From positions 2,418,001-2,482,000 of the forward strand of contig NC_089392.1 of the NCBI RefSeq assembly GCF_003171515.1: a stretch of 64,000 nucleotides of DNA, written 5' to 3'. Positions 9,801 to 18,718 of this stretch are shown piece after piece. Position numbers and translations under genes: made by a program. How positions within the stretch are numbered: position 1 is the stretch's first letter; each line of letters begins with the position of its first letter. Below the pieces are notes generated by a model, which saw nothing but the letters and a program-made list of their open reading frames with translations, was not told the origin of the DNA and ran no database searches. This DNA comes from Pyrenophora tritici-repentis (taxonomy: Eukaryota; Ascomycota; Dothideomycetes; Pleosporales; Pleosporaceae).

Positions 9801-9928
9801 CAGTCAGTCAGTTTTAGTTTAATTGAAAAGTCTTGGCAGTCAGTCCAGTCCAGTTCAGTGACCTCAGGACGTCAGTTCAGTCAGTCCAGAGAGCTCCGGA
9901 CTGACTGAACTGACTGATAGCAACTCTG
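6856..9928 (+). mobile_element. hAT-1: complete hAT transposon
   Basis: This 3073-bp element begins CAGACTTGCTATCAGTCAG and ends with the complement of CAGAGTTGCTATCAGTCAG. It is flanked by the exact 8-bp duplication CCGTCAAT (6848-6855 and 9929-9936). Both ends carry dense subterminal repeats of CAGTTCAGTCAGT type, the expected transposase-binding arrays. One intact transposase gene lies inside. It is inserted in the pol 3' end of Copia-2 and is nearly identical to the inverted copy at 50191-53269. Confidence 0.96.
7257..9752 (+). CDS. hAT-1 transposase (intact)
   Basis: This 831-aa hAT transposase starts at the first ATG. An acidic run of GAC codons lies near residue 60. A BED-type zinc finger follows, with PKSWIYRHGWAVWHRKY and then CRYCH. 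The catalytic core has SFDNWTS (first Asp), VLDNASNND (second Asp), the conserved CCCHILNL and KTRWNSY. The C-terminal hAT dimerisation region carries ADCERTFSELGDMLG and ISALQSLKSW. No break is seen and all hallmark motifs are present. Together with intact ends, this suggests an autonomous element. It is the likely source of activity for the dead copy at 50-53 kb. Confidence 0.95.
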   Translation: MSTPSNSGLRRLVECDKRNSPLPSLSNAPTVGDTASEAQADEPLAVQADFPNDDDDDDDNYDGLDFKRVPYLERRQVERNSRGGPKSWIYRHGWAVWHRKYKKNYWLCRYCHQRRKQEACYEADSTTNAGRHLSSNKPGHSHGPNGPVPIASREGNIMGALAKSQVHIMRSKGIEVSQEVANEMAASFSTSRFQDALKDWVVADNQSLRVIETPQFRAMIAAVSPLAEALLWRSHQTLHDHIITEYNTYIPAVANYLREARSLIHVSFDNWTSTGGQYAFTGLCVHYLNSEGKLVDHLLGLPELHGAHTGNNIAAAATTILRLFGVDNARVGYFVLDNASNNDTAVESLAEEFGFIASERRLRCCCHILNLSAQLVIWGKDRSAYENEAAHLEEEEKYMDEWRKYGPVGVLFDVIASICTPQTRQLLERLQCEEAESLGVTPHIRQLVKPVKTRWNSYFNTFVRAAELHGPIDGYIECKLEEHSAATATSRRRKNREQLPAAQPRLYIREGGLSGKDWATITEYIRLLEPFAEATRLLEGRGRHGRHGAIWEVLVTFEWLLDQLEALKDRLKDVNYEDLDAPEDHLITNVNLAHCKLAEYYAKFDNAPVYYTATILHPHYKHHLSALWKVPDTHVTARDGVHYRDGWLDNNHRAFLRMWQGRKDSAATSAHTVTPPRKKPRLGISTSRSAFLQSSIEQSTRQLEASLAEDEYEIWKRQPALAEEDWLSLNPLLYWESVAGQFPILSKFAIDVLTIPAAAADCERTFSELGDMLGTRRLHMKPELISALQSLKSWKRLGIQPTTTSASGLARTLSEEEISKVQEHLSQFDVR

Positions 9929-9936
9929 CCGTCAAT

Positions 9937-12900
9937 AAAGCGTTCAAGAGCGCGGTTTGGCGATGCCTTCGTGAAGGCGTCAGCAGGATTATCGTCACCA
10001 TTGATCCAGCGGATCTCAGTGATCTCGCGACGCTCATATGATTGACGCAGCGCCATGATGTCGATCATAAGACGCTTCTCCTTCGTTGTTCCAAGCTTAA
10101 CGAGGCACTCGTACAAGGAGTACGAGTCTGTACAGACAACCAAGGGAACCTCAGGTATTCTAAGTCGTTCTGTGACTATTCTTAAGGTAGTGGCAATAGC
10201 GATGCCTATATCAAAGCCGTTGACCATGCCATAAATCTCAGAGGCTAGTACGCTCCTTGTGACGCGCTTACATTTTGTAGAGCTGTAGTGGATTATGTTG
10301 CCTTGGATTGTGAAGGTGTTAGCGTCAATAGACTCGTTGACGAGCATGAGGACAAAGCCGAGCTGTGAGCTGAGGTCCTTGTTGTTGGCAAAGGAGCCGT
10401 CTACGAAGACCATCAACTTAGCCTCCGTGAGATTGACAGTGATGTAACGGAGGCCACGATCGAGGTTCTCTATCTGCCACTTCAGGCGCTTGTTGAGTGC
10501 CTTGATGTCCTCATCTGATGGTTGCTGCGCCTGAGCGGCGACGGACAGATCGAATGACGCCTCTGGTTGGCATGTTGATGCGATGTACGCTCCGCGGGCG
10601 CGCTGCTCTGTGTACTGTTGCGCGCGGTCGGGTGCCCTAACGTCCACAAGTTTGATCTTTCCTCCTTGTCCTTTCTGCCTAAGGTTCAGAATTGGTTTGC
10701 TAGCGTCGATCGTGAGTGTACATCCATTAAAATCCAATTGAATTTCTGGTGTAAGGACAGACTTTGGTTTCGATCTAAACTCTGCCTTCTGGATCTTTTT
10801 CTCTTCAAGTAACGAGAACGCGGGTGTCCCAAGCATGAGAGTGTCATCTGTTTGCATGCCAACGATGCCGAAGATGCTGGTGTCGCTGTTTGTGATTAAC
10901 AGGCATGGGTCGTACGTAGATGTTGCCATGTCCAGTTCCTTGCAATGGTGCCCATGATAGGTTGTCCACCAGTGGACTCCTGCCTCTGCGATTCCATACA
11001 GTGGCTTGATCACATGGAGTAGCGTGCCCCTCGGATATCGTGGTACCAGCTCAGTAGGAAGATGTGCGAGTATCGTCCTCTTCAGGGTTGTCTGCGCCTG
11101 GGGATACGCCTGCGTGATATCACGGAGCTCTATGTTCATTCCGCGTTGTACCATCTCGGGCGCCAGCGACATGATCAGGCGCTGGCTGCATCGCTGGATG
11201 GTTGGAGATTGCGTCAAGATAGCCTCTTTGCCGTGGTCCTGGTAGCCTTGGATAACCAGGCGGGATTTCTCATAGGGCTTGGTTGTCTTTCCCTTGACCT
11301 CACGTACCAGGCGTGACTTGAAGATCCGGATCTTGCTGTGTAGCCTCTCGTCGTATTGCTCAAACTTGAAGACTCCACGACCTACGAGGTCGCTGATCTC
11401 TTGGTCATCAGATGCTTCAAAGGGTGCGCCTGGTGTTGTGATAACTCCATCGTTACGTAGCTTGATAGCTAGCTCAAGATCGTCCTGCTCCTTCTTGGTG
11501 ATGTACGCGTGCCCCTTCCGCTTGTTCTTTGATCCTGGAGGGCGGCCTCTCTTGCGTGGTTGCACTGCCGGTGGTACTGCTACCGGCTCATGCGGCTCAT
11601 TCAGCGCGTGTGGCGCATCGGGGTCGCTCCAAAGATGGTCCGGTCTGTAGTATGGCTTGACGACAGTAGATCTGAATGTTGTTGGACCATTGACCATATC
11701 GACAGTAACGTTGTGGCCGTCTATACTGGCGATCTTGTACGGGCCATTCCAGCCATCACTCTCTCTCCATACTAAGACTTCACTCTGGAGTGGGAGCGCG
11801 AGCATGTCTGCAGTGGCTGGTCCATTGCGGGTGTTCAAGGCGTCTGCAACTTGGCGCTCTGCAGTAAGCTTGCGCAGGGCTTTCGTCGCCTTTTGAATAG
11901 CCTCGCTGCGCCTAACCATTGAAGGTGCCGGCGGCGACTCTGTAGTCATTCGTGGGTATGCTCCAAAGACTAGTAGAGTCGGGACTAGACCATCGGGTCC
12001 AGCGGTGTCATTGACAGCTTTCACGGCCATTTGAAGGATCGCTTCATCAGACATATCGTCTTGGAGCTCGTCATGGAGTATATCCCATGCTCGGCGAAGT
12101 GGTGCGTGGTATCTCTCAGTCTTGCCCACCGACCAGTGAGCCTCTGTAGGCACCTGCTTGCATGTAACTCCCATGATCTTTGCCTCAGCACGGAACTCTG
12201 CGCTTGCAAAGTTGGTGCCTGCATCATGTGTGATGATGTCTGGTGGTCCTTGATACGTGTCGATCCATAGCATCCGCAGTGCCTGCCATGTCTCCTTAGC
12301 TGAGATAGCGCTGAGGAATTTTGCGCCTTGGAAAGCAGTTGAAGAATCAACCACATGTAATACTGGCTTGCCGCTGAGATACATCACATCCACCAGGATC
12401 TCATAGTTGAAGTGGTGATCATCCTTCAGAGTGAATTTGAATCGGCGCGGCGCGGAGCTGTGGAGCTGGCAGTGGTGGCAGAATTCAGTGACCTCCTCTA
12501 GGGTTCTCTCTTCAAAGTCGTTATGGCCAGCGTCCTTTAAGAGTTTAACTAGTCGCGTGACAGCTGGGTGTCCAAACCGGCGATGGAGCCGTCTCAGCTC
12601 TGTCTCAGTGAGAAACACCGTTGCTCTCTCTCTCTTGTTGAGATGGAACCATGGGTGTCCCCATTTGCGTAGAACAGGGATGCGTATCTTGTCCTGAACA
12701 AGCTCATCTGTAGTGTTATTGAAGTAGACTTTTAAGCGGTCCATATCTGCAAGGCACAGCAAGAACGGTGTAGGCGCCTCGAGCACTTCGAAGTTGATCT
12801 TCCCAATCTCTGTAGAGACCTGCACTGTTCCAATAGACGCTGTAGCCTCGCCTTTTCCGAATTTGATAGATGCTTTCCCAGCTGTAGATGTGTCTATCTT

Positions 12901-13605
12901 AACTGTTGGATCTTCTCGTGTGAGTGCAAGATACTGCTCTTTGCCAACTGTAGATACGTTGGCAGCGCCTGTATCCGGGAGGATACCTTGGTACAGAGAT
13001 CGTGTATAGCGGTCCTCGAGCAGAAACTGCGACGCTGGTGCTGACGGCGCGCCTCGACCGTATATGTCGTCGCCAGAAATGTGATGCAAGAACGCCTGGT
13101 CTGCAAGGCATTGCTCCTTGAAGAACTGCTGCTCAAAGTATTGTTGTTCGCCAGTGCCGTCGTCATTGTCGTCATCCTCGCAGTCTTCCTCCTCTTTCCA
13201 GCCTCTCTGGTTATACTGGCTGGTGTGCTCAATTCCTTCGTACTCTGCAAGGTGTACTGAGAAGTCCTTGGGTGGTGGCGCACCTGTAAAATACAGCATA
13301 GAGAAGAACTGCGCACGGGCAGTCTTGCGCTCTTCGTCTGTGTGGTTTGTGGACCAGCATCCTTCCTTCTGGCAGACAAAGCACTTCTTCTTCCAGCGTG
13401 GCTTGAATCCACGGCTACTGTCAAAGCTTTGTTCGCCTTTTTGAAATGCGCCTCTAGTTCCGCCTCGGGACCCACCTCGGTTTCTTCCATTGCTGTTGTA
13501 CCGGCGGTCTAAGTAGTACTGGTTACCTTGGTCTACCTCTGTGAAGTTGACAGAGGTAGTCATAGCGAGTGAGTTTTCAATCGAAGATCGTAGATCTCCA
13601 AATAG
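9937..13605 (-). pseudogene. Copia-2 Pol, truncated at both ends by hAT insertions
   Basis: About 1220 aa read openly on the minus strand, between the hAT-1 and hAT-2 duplications. In order: an RGG-rich stretch with a CCHC-like cluster (CFVCQKEGC), an aspartic protease DTGAANVS, a zinc HHCC region (RRFGHP, then CHHC), integrase (DVMYLSG, HDAGTNF, GKTERYH), RT with RDITQAYPQA and an unusual QTDD box near 10850, and RNase H with VDGSFANN and ASEIYGM. Reading runs a few residues into hAT DNA at each side. As it stands it cannot make a complete Gag-Pol. Confidence 0.9.
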
Positions 13606-13613
13606 GACCTCGC

Positions 13614-16600
13614 CAGACTTTCCAAAAAGCAAGTTGACTTGGATTACTTGCTTGACTTGCTTGGTTTAAACCAAGCAAGCAAGTCAAGTAAGAGCTGGGC
13701 AGCTAAGCAAGCAAGTCAAGTCAAGATACTTTGCTTGCTTGGCTTACTTGGTTTACTTGGTTGTTTTAGCGTTACTGTGATGAGGGTGCTAAAACTGCTG
13801 TACGGTAGATGTCGCGATGGTTTTGAAGTGTTGCAGTTGCCTCGGTTGAGTCCCAAACAGGCTAAGCGGCTATCAAATAACGTTAGCCTTAGTCTAGCGC
13901 ATTGCTCCAATCTCGACGTACGCCTGTCTAGAAGCCTATCGCAATGCAGTATCCCCTATAGCAACGCGTTTTCCAGTGATTTATACTGCCCTGATACCCC
14001 CAATATGGCCAAACGTCGCCTACCACAAACTTCTGCTCGGAGCAAACGTACGAAAGTAGCCGCTGCCACCAACAACGTCGCCTCAACTCCTGAGGCTTCA
14101 CCTGAGCCTGCATCTAAGCCTGCATCTAAGCCTAGACCTCAGCGTCGATCACCTCGCAAAACCCTAGCTGCCGCAAGCCAGGCTAACGCCTCGCCGCCAA
14201 TACCTACCTTCGAGTTGCAGTTCTTAGAGTCGCAGGCGGAGGCTGAGATTGTCGCGCCCACCGAGGGCAGCCGAGCTGGCACGGTGGCTACAACTGAGGC
14301 TGGAGAGGGTGGTCAGGATGAGACAAACAGCGCACTAGTTGAGAACTTTGACGGCATTGACTGGGCACGTTTACCTGATTTTATCAAGCCATTGGCGCGT
14401 TCTAAGCGCCCAAAAAGTTGGATCTTTCAGTATGGCTACCGCGTTGTTGAGCGCCATGCTACATCTCGAATCTGGTTTGTGTGCAAGTACTGCCATGTAC
14501 ACAAAACTATCGACGCTGGCCGTGGTGGTTTGTTTAACATTACTCAGGCTACAACCTCAGCAGCCACCCATCTCAGCCAACCAAAGCCTGGCCACAACCT
14601 TACGAAAGATGGCCCAAAGTTAGCGCAGAGAGCTCGAGGCCAGCTGTCGTTGCGGCAAGCTTTTGACGCTGGTTTAGACGTACAACAAAACACTGCTAAC
14701 GCGTTTGGAAACTTCGACGTAGAGGGCTTTCGAACAGCCACTGTCATGTGGCTTGTTAACCGAAACCACCCGCTCAGCGAACTTACGACGCCTGATTTTA
14801 GAGAGATGATGAGATTTGCCAACCCAGAGGCAGAGGCAGCGTTGTGGGTAAGTAATACCAGCGTTTCTACCTTTGTGATGAGGTTGTTCCGGTCTATACG
14901 ACCGCAAGTTATCGACACCCTGTCAGGCTCAGTAAGCAAAATACACGTAAGCTTTGATGGCTGGACAACAAAGGGTGGTAAACGTGGCTTCTTTGGAGTA
15001 GTCGCTCACTTTGCCGACGCAGCTGGAATAATACGAGACTTACCAATCGATCTGCCTGAGCTCGCTGGCGCCCACACCGGTGAGGCTATTGCCAAAGCTA
15101 TCTCGACGACGCTCTCAGCATACGGAATAACAAGCGACCGATTAGGCTATTTTGTACTCGACAACGCTACCAACAACGACACTGCGATCGCCGCGCTCGC
15201 GCGCGAGTACGAATTTGAGTCCGCTCACCGGCGCCTCCGCTGCAGTTGTCACACGCTTAACCTCATCGGCCAGGCTATTATATTTGGCACCAACAAAGAC
15301 GCCTACGGCAACACTCAAGAGCAGTACAATACCGAGGAGCAGTATATGCGAGAGTGGCGGAAAGATGGCCCTATTGGAGTGCTAGTTGACGTCATCAACT
15401 ATATCAAAACGCCGCAACAGTACGAGCTTTTTCGTGGCTACCAGCGCCTTGCCAACAACAACCTGCCTGCTGAAGGGCGTCTCAAAGTACTCGAGCCAGT
15501 CAAGCCTGTCGTCACTCGCTGGAACTCATACTATGCTGCTTTTGAGCGCGCTACCAAGCTTCAAGCCGCGTATAACTTGTACGCTGAGCATCATATCAAT
15601 AGGGTTATCCTTGAAGATGCGCACGCTGCGCAGCGGAATAATAAGCGGCCCGACGCCCCAAACTGGATGAGATCAACTGGGCTCCGAGCTGCTGACTGGG
15701 CGGTGATTGCAGAGTACCAGGACTGCTTAGAGCCGCTCAAGTACGCCACAAAACGCCTCGAGGGACGCTCTAAGGATGGCAAATACGGCGCAATCTATGA
15801 GGTTATACCCGTTTTTGAGTACGTACTCAGCAAGCTTGAGGCCCGGGCGCGCCCGTTCGAGCACGTCGACTTCAACGCTCATGCCGAGGCTCCAGAGGAT
15901 CACCTCAACGTCAACCTCCGCGCCGCGTGGAGCAAAGCCAACGACTACTACAACAAGCTCGACGACTCGCCCGCTTACTACGCCGCTGTTTGCCTACACC
16001 CGTACTACAAGAACTACTGCGATGTGGCGTGGGCAGACAAAGCTGATTGGCTTACTAGTGCCAACGCGTCGTTCCAACAGCTTTGGGCGGCATACAAACC
16101 TCAACGAGCACGCCAGCGGTATACAACTGCGCCGAGTAGCAACAACATAGACGAGGCAATTATTGCTATACTTAGCCGCAACAATGACCGAGAGGCTCCA
16201 CTTGACGAGTTTGAGCGCTGGAAAACACAAGAGCCGCAGTGGACGCAGGAGCAGTACAACGCAGATGGAAATCCTGTCCAATACTGGATACAACTACTGC
16301 CGAAATACCCGCATTTAGCGCAGTTTGCAATCGATATCATGACTATCCCAGCATCAAGCAGCGACTGTGAGCGCCTCTTCAGTGAGCTTGGCGACCTTCT
16401 TGAACCTAAACGACGTGCTCTGGGCAGTGAGCTACTCGCAGCTCTTCAATTAGTAAGGTCATGGGTGCGAGCTGGTTATAAACCGTACAACTGTAGCGAG
16501 GCTAAGCTTTCAGATGAGCAGCTTGTAGGAGATTACAACATACTAGAGTGGAACACTGAGTTTTGGTAATTTGTATGTAGCTTAATCTCTTTGTAGTAGT

Positions 16601-16745
16601 CAAGTAATCCAAGTACTTGCAAGTAATACAAGCAAGTCAAGCAAGTAAAAAAATCACCCCAAGCAAGTCAAGTAAAGCCTATGTTTGAACCAAGCAAGTC
16701 AAGTTTAGAGCGGTGACTTGCTTTACTTGCTTGTTGGAAAGTCTG
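13614..16745 (+). mobile_element. hAT-2: complete hAT transposon of a second family
   Basis: This 3132-bp element begins CAGACTTTCCAAAAAGCAAG and ends with the complement of CAGACTTTCCAACAAGCAAG. It is flanked by the 8-bp duplication GACCTCGC (13606-13613 and 16746-16753). Subterminal arrays of AAGCAAGTCAAG differ completely from those of hAT-1. It is inserted at the gag-pol junction of Copia-2 and contains one intact transposase. Confidence 0.96.
14005..16569 (+). CDS. hAT-2 transposase (intact)
   Basis: This is an 854-aa protein starting at MAKRRLPQTS. The open frame extends 122 codons upstream, but that part only translates subterminal repeats, so the later ATG is preferred. A basic N-terminus resembling a nuclear localisation signal is followed by a Pro/Ala-rich linker. 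The BED-like finger has PKSWIFQYGYRV, then CKYCH. The core has SFDGWTTKGG, VLDNATNNDT, CSCHTLNLIG and VTRWNSYY, and the C-terminal part has SDCERLFSELGDLLEP. It is clearly homologous to the hAT-1 transposase across its length but diverged. No break is visible. Confidence 0.94.
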   Translation: MAKRRLPQTSARSKRTKVAAATNNVASTPEASPEPASKPASKPRPQRRSPRKTLAAASQANASPPIPTFELQFLESQAEAEIVAPTEGSRAGTVATTEAGEGGQDETNSALVENFDGIDWARLPDFIKPLARSKRPKSWIFQYGYRVVERHATSRIWFVCKYCHVHKTIDAGRGGLFNITQATTSAATHLSQPKPGHNLTKDGPKLAQRARGQLSLRQAFDAGLDVQQNTANAFGNFDVEGFRTATVMWLVNRNHPLSELTTPDFREMMRFANPEAEAALWVSNTSVSTFVMRLFRSIRPQVIDTLSGSVSKIHVSFDGWTTKGGKRGFFGVVAHFADAAGIIRDLPIDLPELAGAHTGEAIAKAISTTLSAYGITSDRLGYFVLDNATNNDTAIAALAREYEFESAHRRLRCSCHTLNLIGQAIIFGTNKDAYGNTQEQYNTEEQYMREWRKDGPIGVLVDVINYIKTPQQYELFRGYQRLANNNLPAEGRLKVLEPVKPVVTRWNSYYAAFERATKLQAAYNLYAEHHINRVILEDAHAAQRNNKRPDAPNWMRSTGLRAADWAVIAEYQDCLEPLKYATKRLEGRSKDGKYGAIYEVIPVFEYVLSKLEARARPFEHVDFNAHAEAPEDHLNVNLRAAWSKANDYYNKLDDSPAYYAAVCLHPYYKNYCDVAWADKADWLTSANASFQQLWAAYKPQRARQRYTTAPSSNNIDEAIIAILSRNNDREAPLDEFERWKTQEPQWTQEQYNADGNPVQYWIQLLPKYPHLAQFAIDIMTIPASSSDCERLFSELGDLLEPKRRALGSELLAALQLVRSWVRAGYKPYNCSEAKLSDEQLVGDYNILEWNTEFW

Positions 16746-16753
16746 GACCTCGC

Positions 16754-17270
16754 ATTCTAGAGACGGCCTGTAGAGCGCCATTGCGAACTCTTTAACGCCT
16801 CGACATGCTGTGATTACTGTGGTCCGGAGCGCATATTCTCCCATATACTGCTGCCCAAGCGCCCTCTGGCATAACTGGAGTTTGTCTAGCATAATGTCAA
16901 GGACCTCATGGAGTGTCTTGTCAGGATTCTCCCTATGGACTTTAGCAAAGGATGTCGTCGTCCAGTCTGCATAGTAGTGACTGTGGTTGACGTCCGTGTC
17001 GAAGTGGTTCTTAAGCTTCGTGTATACAGTCAAGAATGTATCTGTCCGCTGATCAACGAAGTGGAGGTAGTAGTCTTGCGCACGGCCTTCCAGGATCCGT
17101 GGAAAGACTGCATGGAATTGGTCTGGCTGGATGTCTGCGTGATAGCAGATGCTGTAGAAGATCTTCAATTTGTCGTCTAGGAGGTCGTACGGCTTCCCTG
17201 TGTATTTCTTCTCACGATCCCACATCTTTGTAAAGACATTGATTGTCTTCGGATCTAGTTTCCCATTATT
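16754..17270 (-). pseudogene. Copia-2 gag, 3' part
   Basis: This minus-strand frame reads IEFNNGKLDP, then MWDREKKYTGKPYDLLDDKL and RAQDYYLHFVD, as in fungal Copia capsid regions. It runs to the hAT-2 target duplication, where it joins the pol frame (ECE|VLFGDL) if hAT-2 is removed. It is out of frame with the upstream gag by one base. Confidence 0.85.
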
Positions 17271-18136
17271 AAACTCGATTGGGGAACTGCCTTGTATGGG
17301 TCTGTATCCCCTGAAGGTATAATTGGAGGGACGCTCGGTCCCTTTGGGCGTTGTGGGTATGCTGGCGTGTATTCGCGGAATCTGTCAAAGTTGTTGTACG
17401 TTAAGCGAGGTTGATGACTTTGCTGTCGCTGGTCCGCCTGGTGTCGCCCGTCTGCCTGTGGTGTCTGTTCAATTGTCTCTACAAGCGGATCTGCTAGTTG
17501 TTGGCTGACCTGGGTACGGGTGCGGGTCTCGTCTTGGACATCGGTTTGTTGATCCTCTGCGTCTTGGTCTCTTGACCTTGCAGAGGTTTGGCTCTGCGCT
17601 CGACTCGCTGTCCCTACGTTTGTAGGTTGTACCGATCCCGTAGTGTGTCGTCCTAGTAGCCTCCGCTGTTGCAGCATATACGCCGCTGACCGCTCGTCGA
17701 AGGCAGTAGATTGGAACTGATCGTCCGGCCACTTCGGACAATCCTCCTTGTGCAGTAGCTTGGCCACAGCTTCGCTTGGCGGCATGTTAACACGGCCAGT
17801 GTACACGCCCTTAAAGCGGAGGATCCGCTTTAGTTCCTTAGTATACGTTGCATGCGCGCGCATAAACATAGCTTCAGTCCAGCCTTCAAAGTCCTGACAG
17901 AACTCACCAAAGAGCTCTGCGTCTGCTGTTGGCCGGTCTGTGTAGTCTGCGATCGCACGCGCAATGTACGTTGTTGCTGCAGTTCCGTCTACCTCGTCGT
18001 CTGGGGCTTCGATCTCATCGTCCCAGATCTTTGGATCAATGTGACGCCACTCTCTTGCCTTTAGGTTTGTGGTCCCTAGCAACTCCTCTCGTGTGAGTGT
18101 ACAGCCTCCATTACTGCTTGCTGTTTCGCTCGCCAT
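17255..18136 (-). pseudogene. Copia-2 gag, 5' part (frameshifted)
   Basis: This gag N-terminal region is on the minus strand, with the likely start MASETASSNGG at 18136 (the frame is open up to 18259). It ends at TAG (17255) just after a CCCC run near 17287. The downstream gag frame is -1 relative to it. One extra C would join them smoothly, so a one-base deletion is the simplest reading. A programmed frameshift is possible but unsupported. Confidence 0.8.
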
Positions 18137-18139
18137 TTG

Positions 18140-18251
18140 TTGTTGACGCGTGCCGTGCTGGCTGCGTTCGCCAGGGATACGTCGGTTGTCGTAGATTGTT
18201 GACGTGTGCCTTGCTGGCTGCGTTCGCCAGGGACTCGTCGGTAGTCGTGGG
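18140..18251. repeat. 56-bp direct repeat in the Copia-2 gag leader
   Basis: Two tandem copies with period 56 bp both contain GCTGGCTGCGTTCGCCAGGG. The second copy starts at 18196. They lie between the gag start and the 5' LTR. Confidence 0.75.
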
Positions 18252-18491
18252 TTGTACACGGGTCAATGGCGCGACCAAGTGGGGGTCGGTGCGTGTATGG
18301 ACTGCGTCTGGGAACGCTCTGATACGGCTGGAACGGTCGGTCTCAAGCCGGATGAGACGCCTGATACAGCTAACAGTGAACTTAGCACAGATAACTCCGC
18401 CGCTGATATAGGCGATCTAGGGAACGCGCGGGTTATAGGATCTGTCTCTTCTAACCTAACTGTCTGTGACTGCCATGCAATCACTGATCAG

Positions 18492-18679
18492 TGTTGGTAG
18501 GCCTTGTACGATCGTACGGGTGAATAACAACAACGAGGTTCTTCTGGTGACTGGTATTGGTATTGATCTTCTACGAACATAGCTGCTACGAAGGTACACC
18601 TAAGCTCTGCGCAAGGTGGGCCGAAGTCGGGCCGAAGTGTCAAGCAGCCGACGTCTCTACCGATACTCACGATTCGACA
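18492..18679 (-). repeat. Copia-2 5' LTR
   Basis: This 188-bp LTR appears identical to 6532-6719 and directly abuts (AAT)n at 18680. Confidence 0.93.

Positions 18680-18716
<37 letters not shown>
18680..18716. repeat. (AAT)n microsatellite, right part
   Basis: This is the continuation of the AAT tract interrupted by Copia-2. Confidence 0.9.

Positions 18717-18718
<2 letters not shown>

Larger units (their letters stand above)
6532..18679 (-). mobile_element. Copia-2: LTR retrotransposon broken by two nested hAT elements
   Basis: Two apparently identical 188-bp LTRs (6532-6719 and 18492-18679; TGTTGG..CGACA) bound this element in an (AAT)n target, with duplication AATAA. Minus-strand gag and pol fragments fill the interior. 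They are interrupted by hAT-1 at the pol 3' end and by hAT-2 at the gag-pol junction. Removing each hAT plus one target duplication restores continuous coding and leaves an element of about 5.93 kb, a normal Copia size. A separate single-base frame break lies in gag near 17270. A purine run (minus strand, 6727-6738) next to the 3' LTR is the polypurine tract. Confidence 0.94.

Noticed and set aside
13639..14004. N-terminal extension of the hAT-2 transposase frame
   Set aside because: It only translates subterminal repeat DNA. The ATG at 14005 aligns better with the family length.
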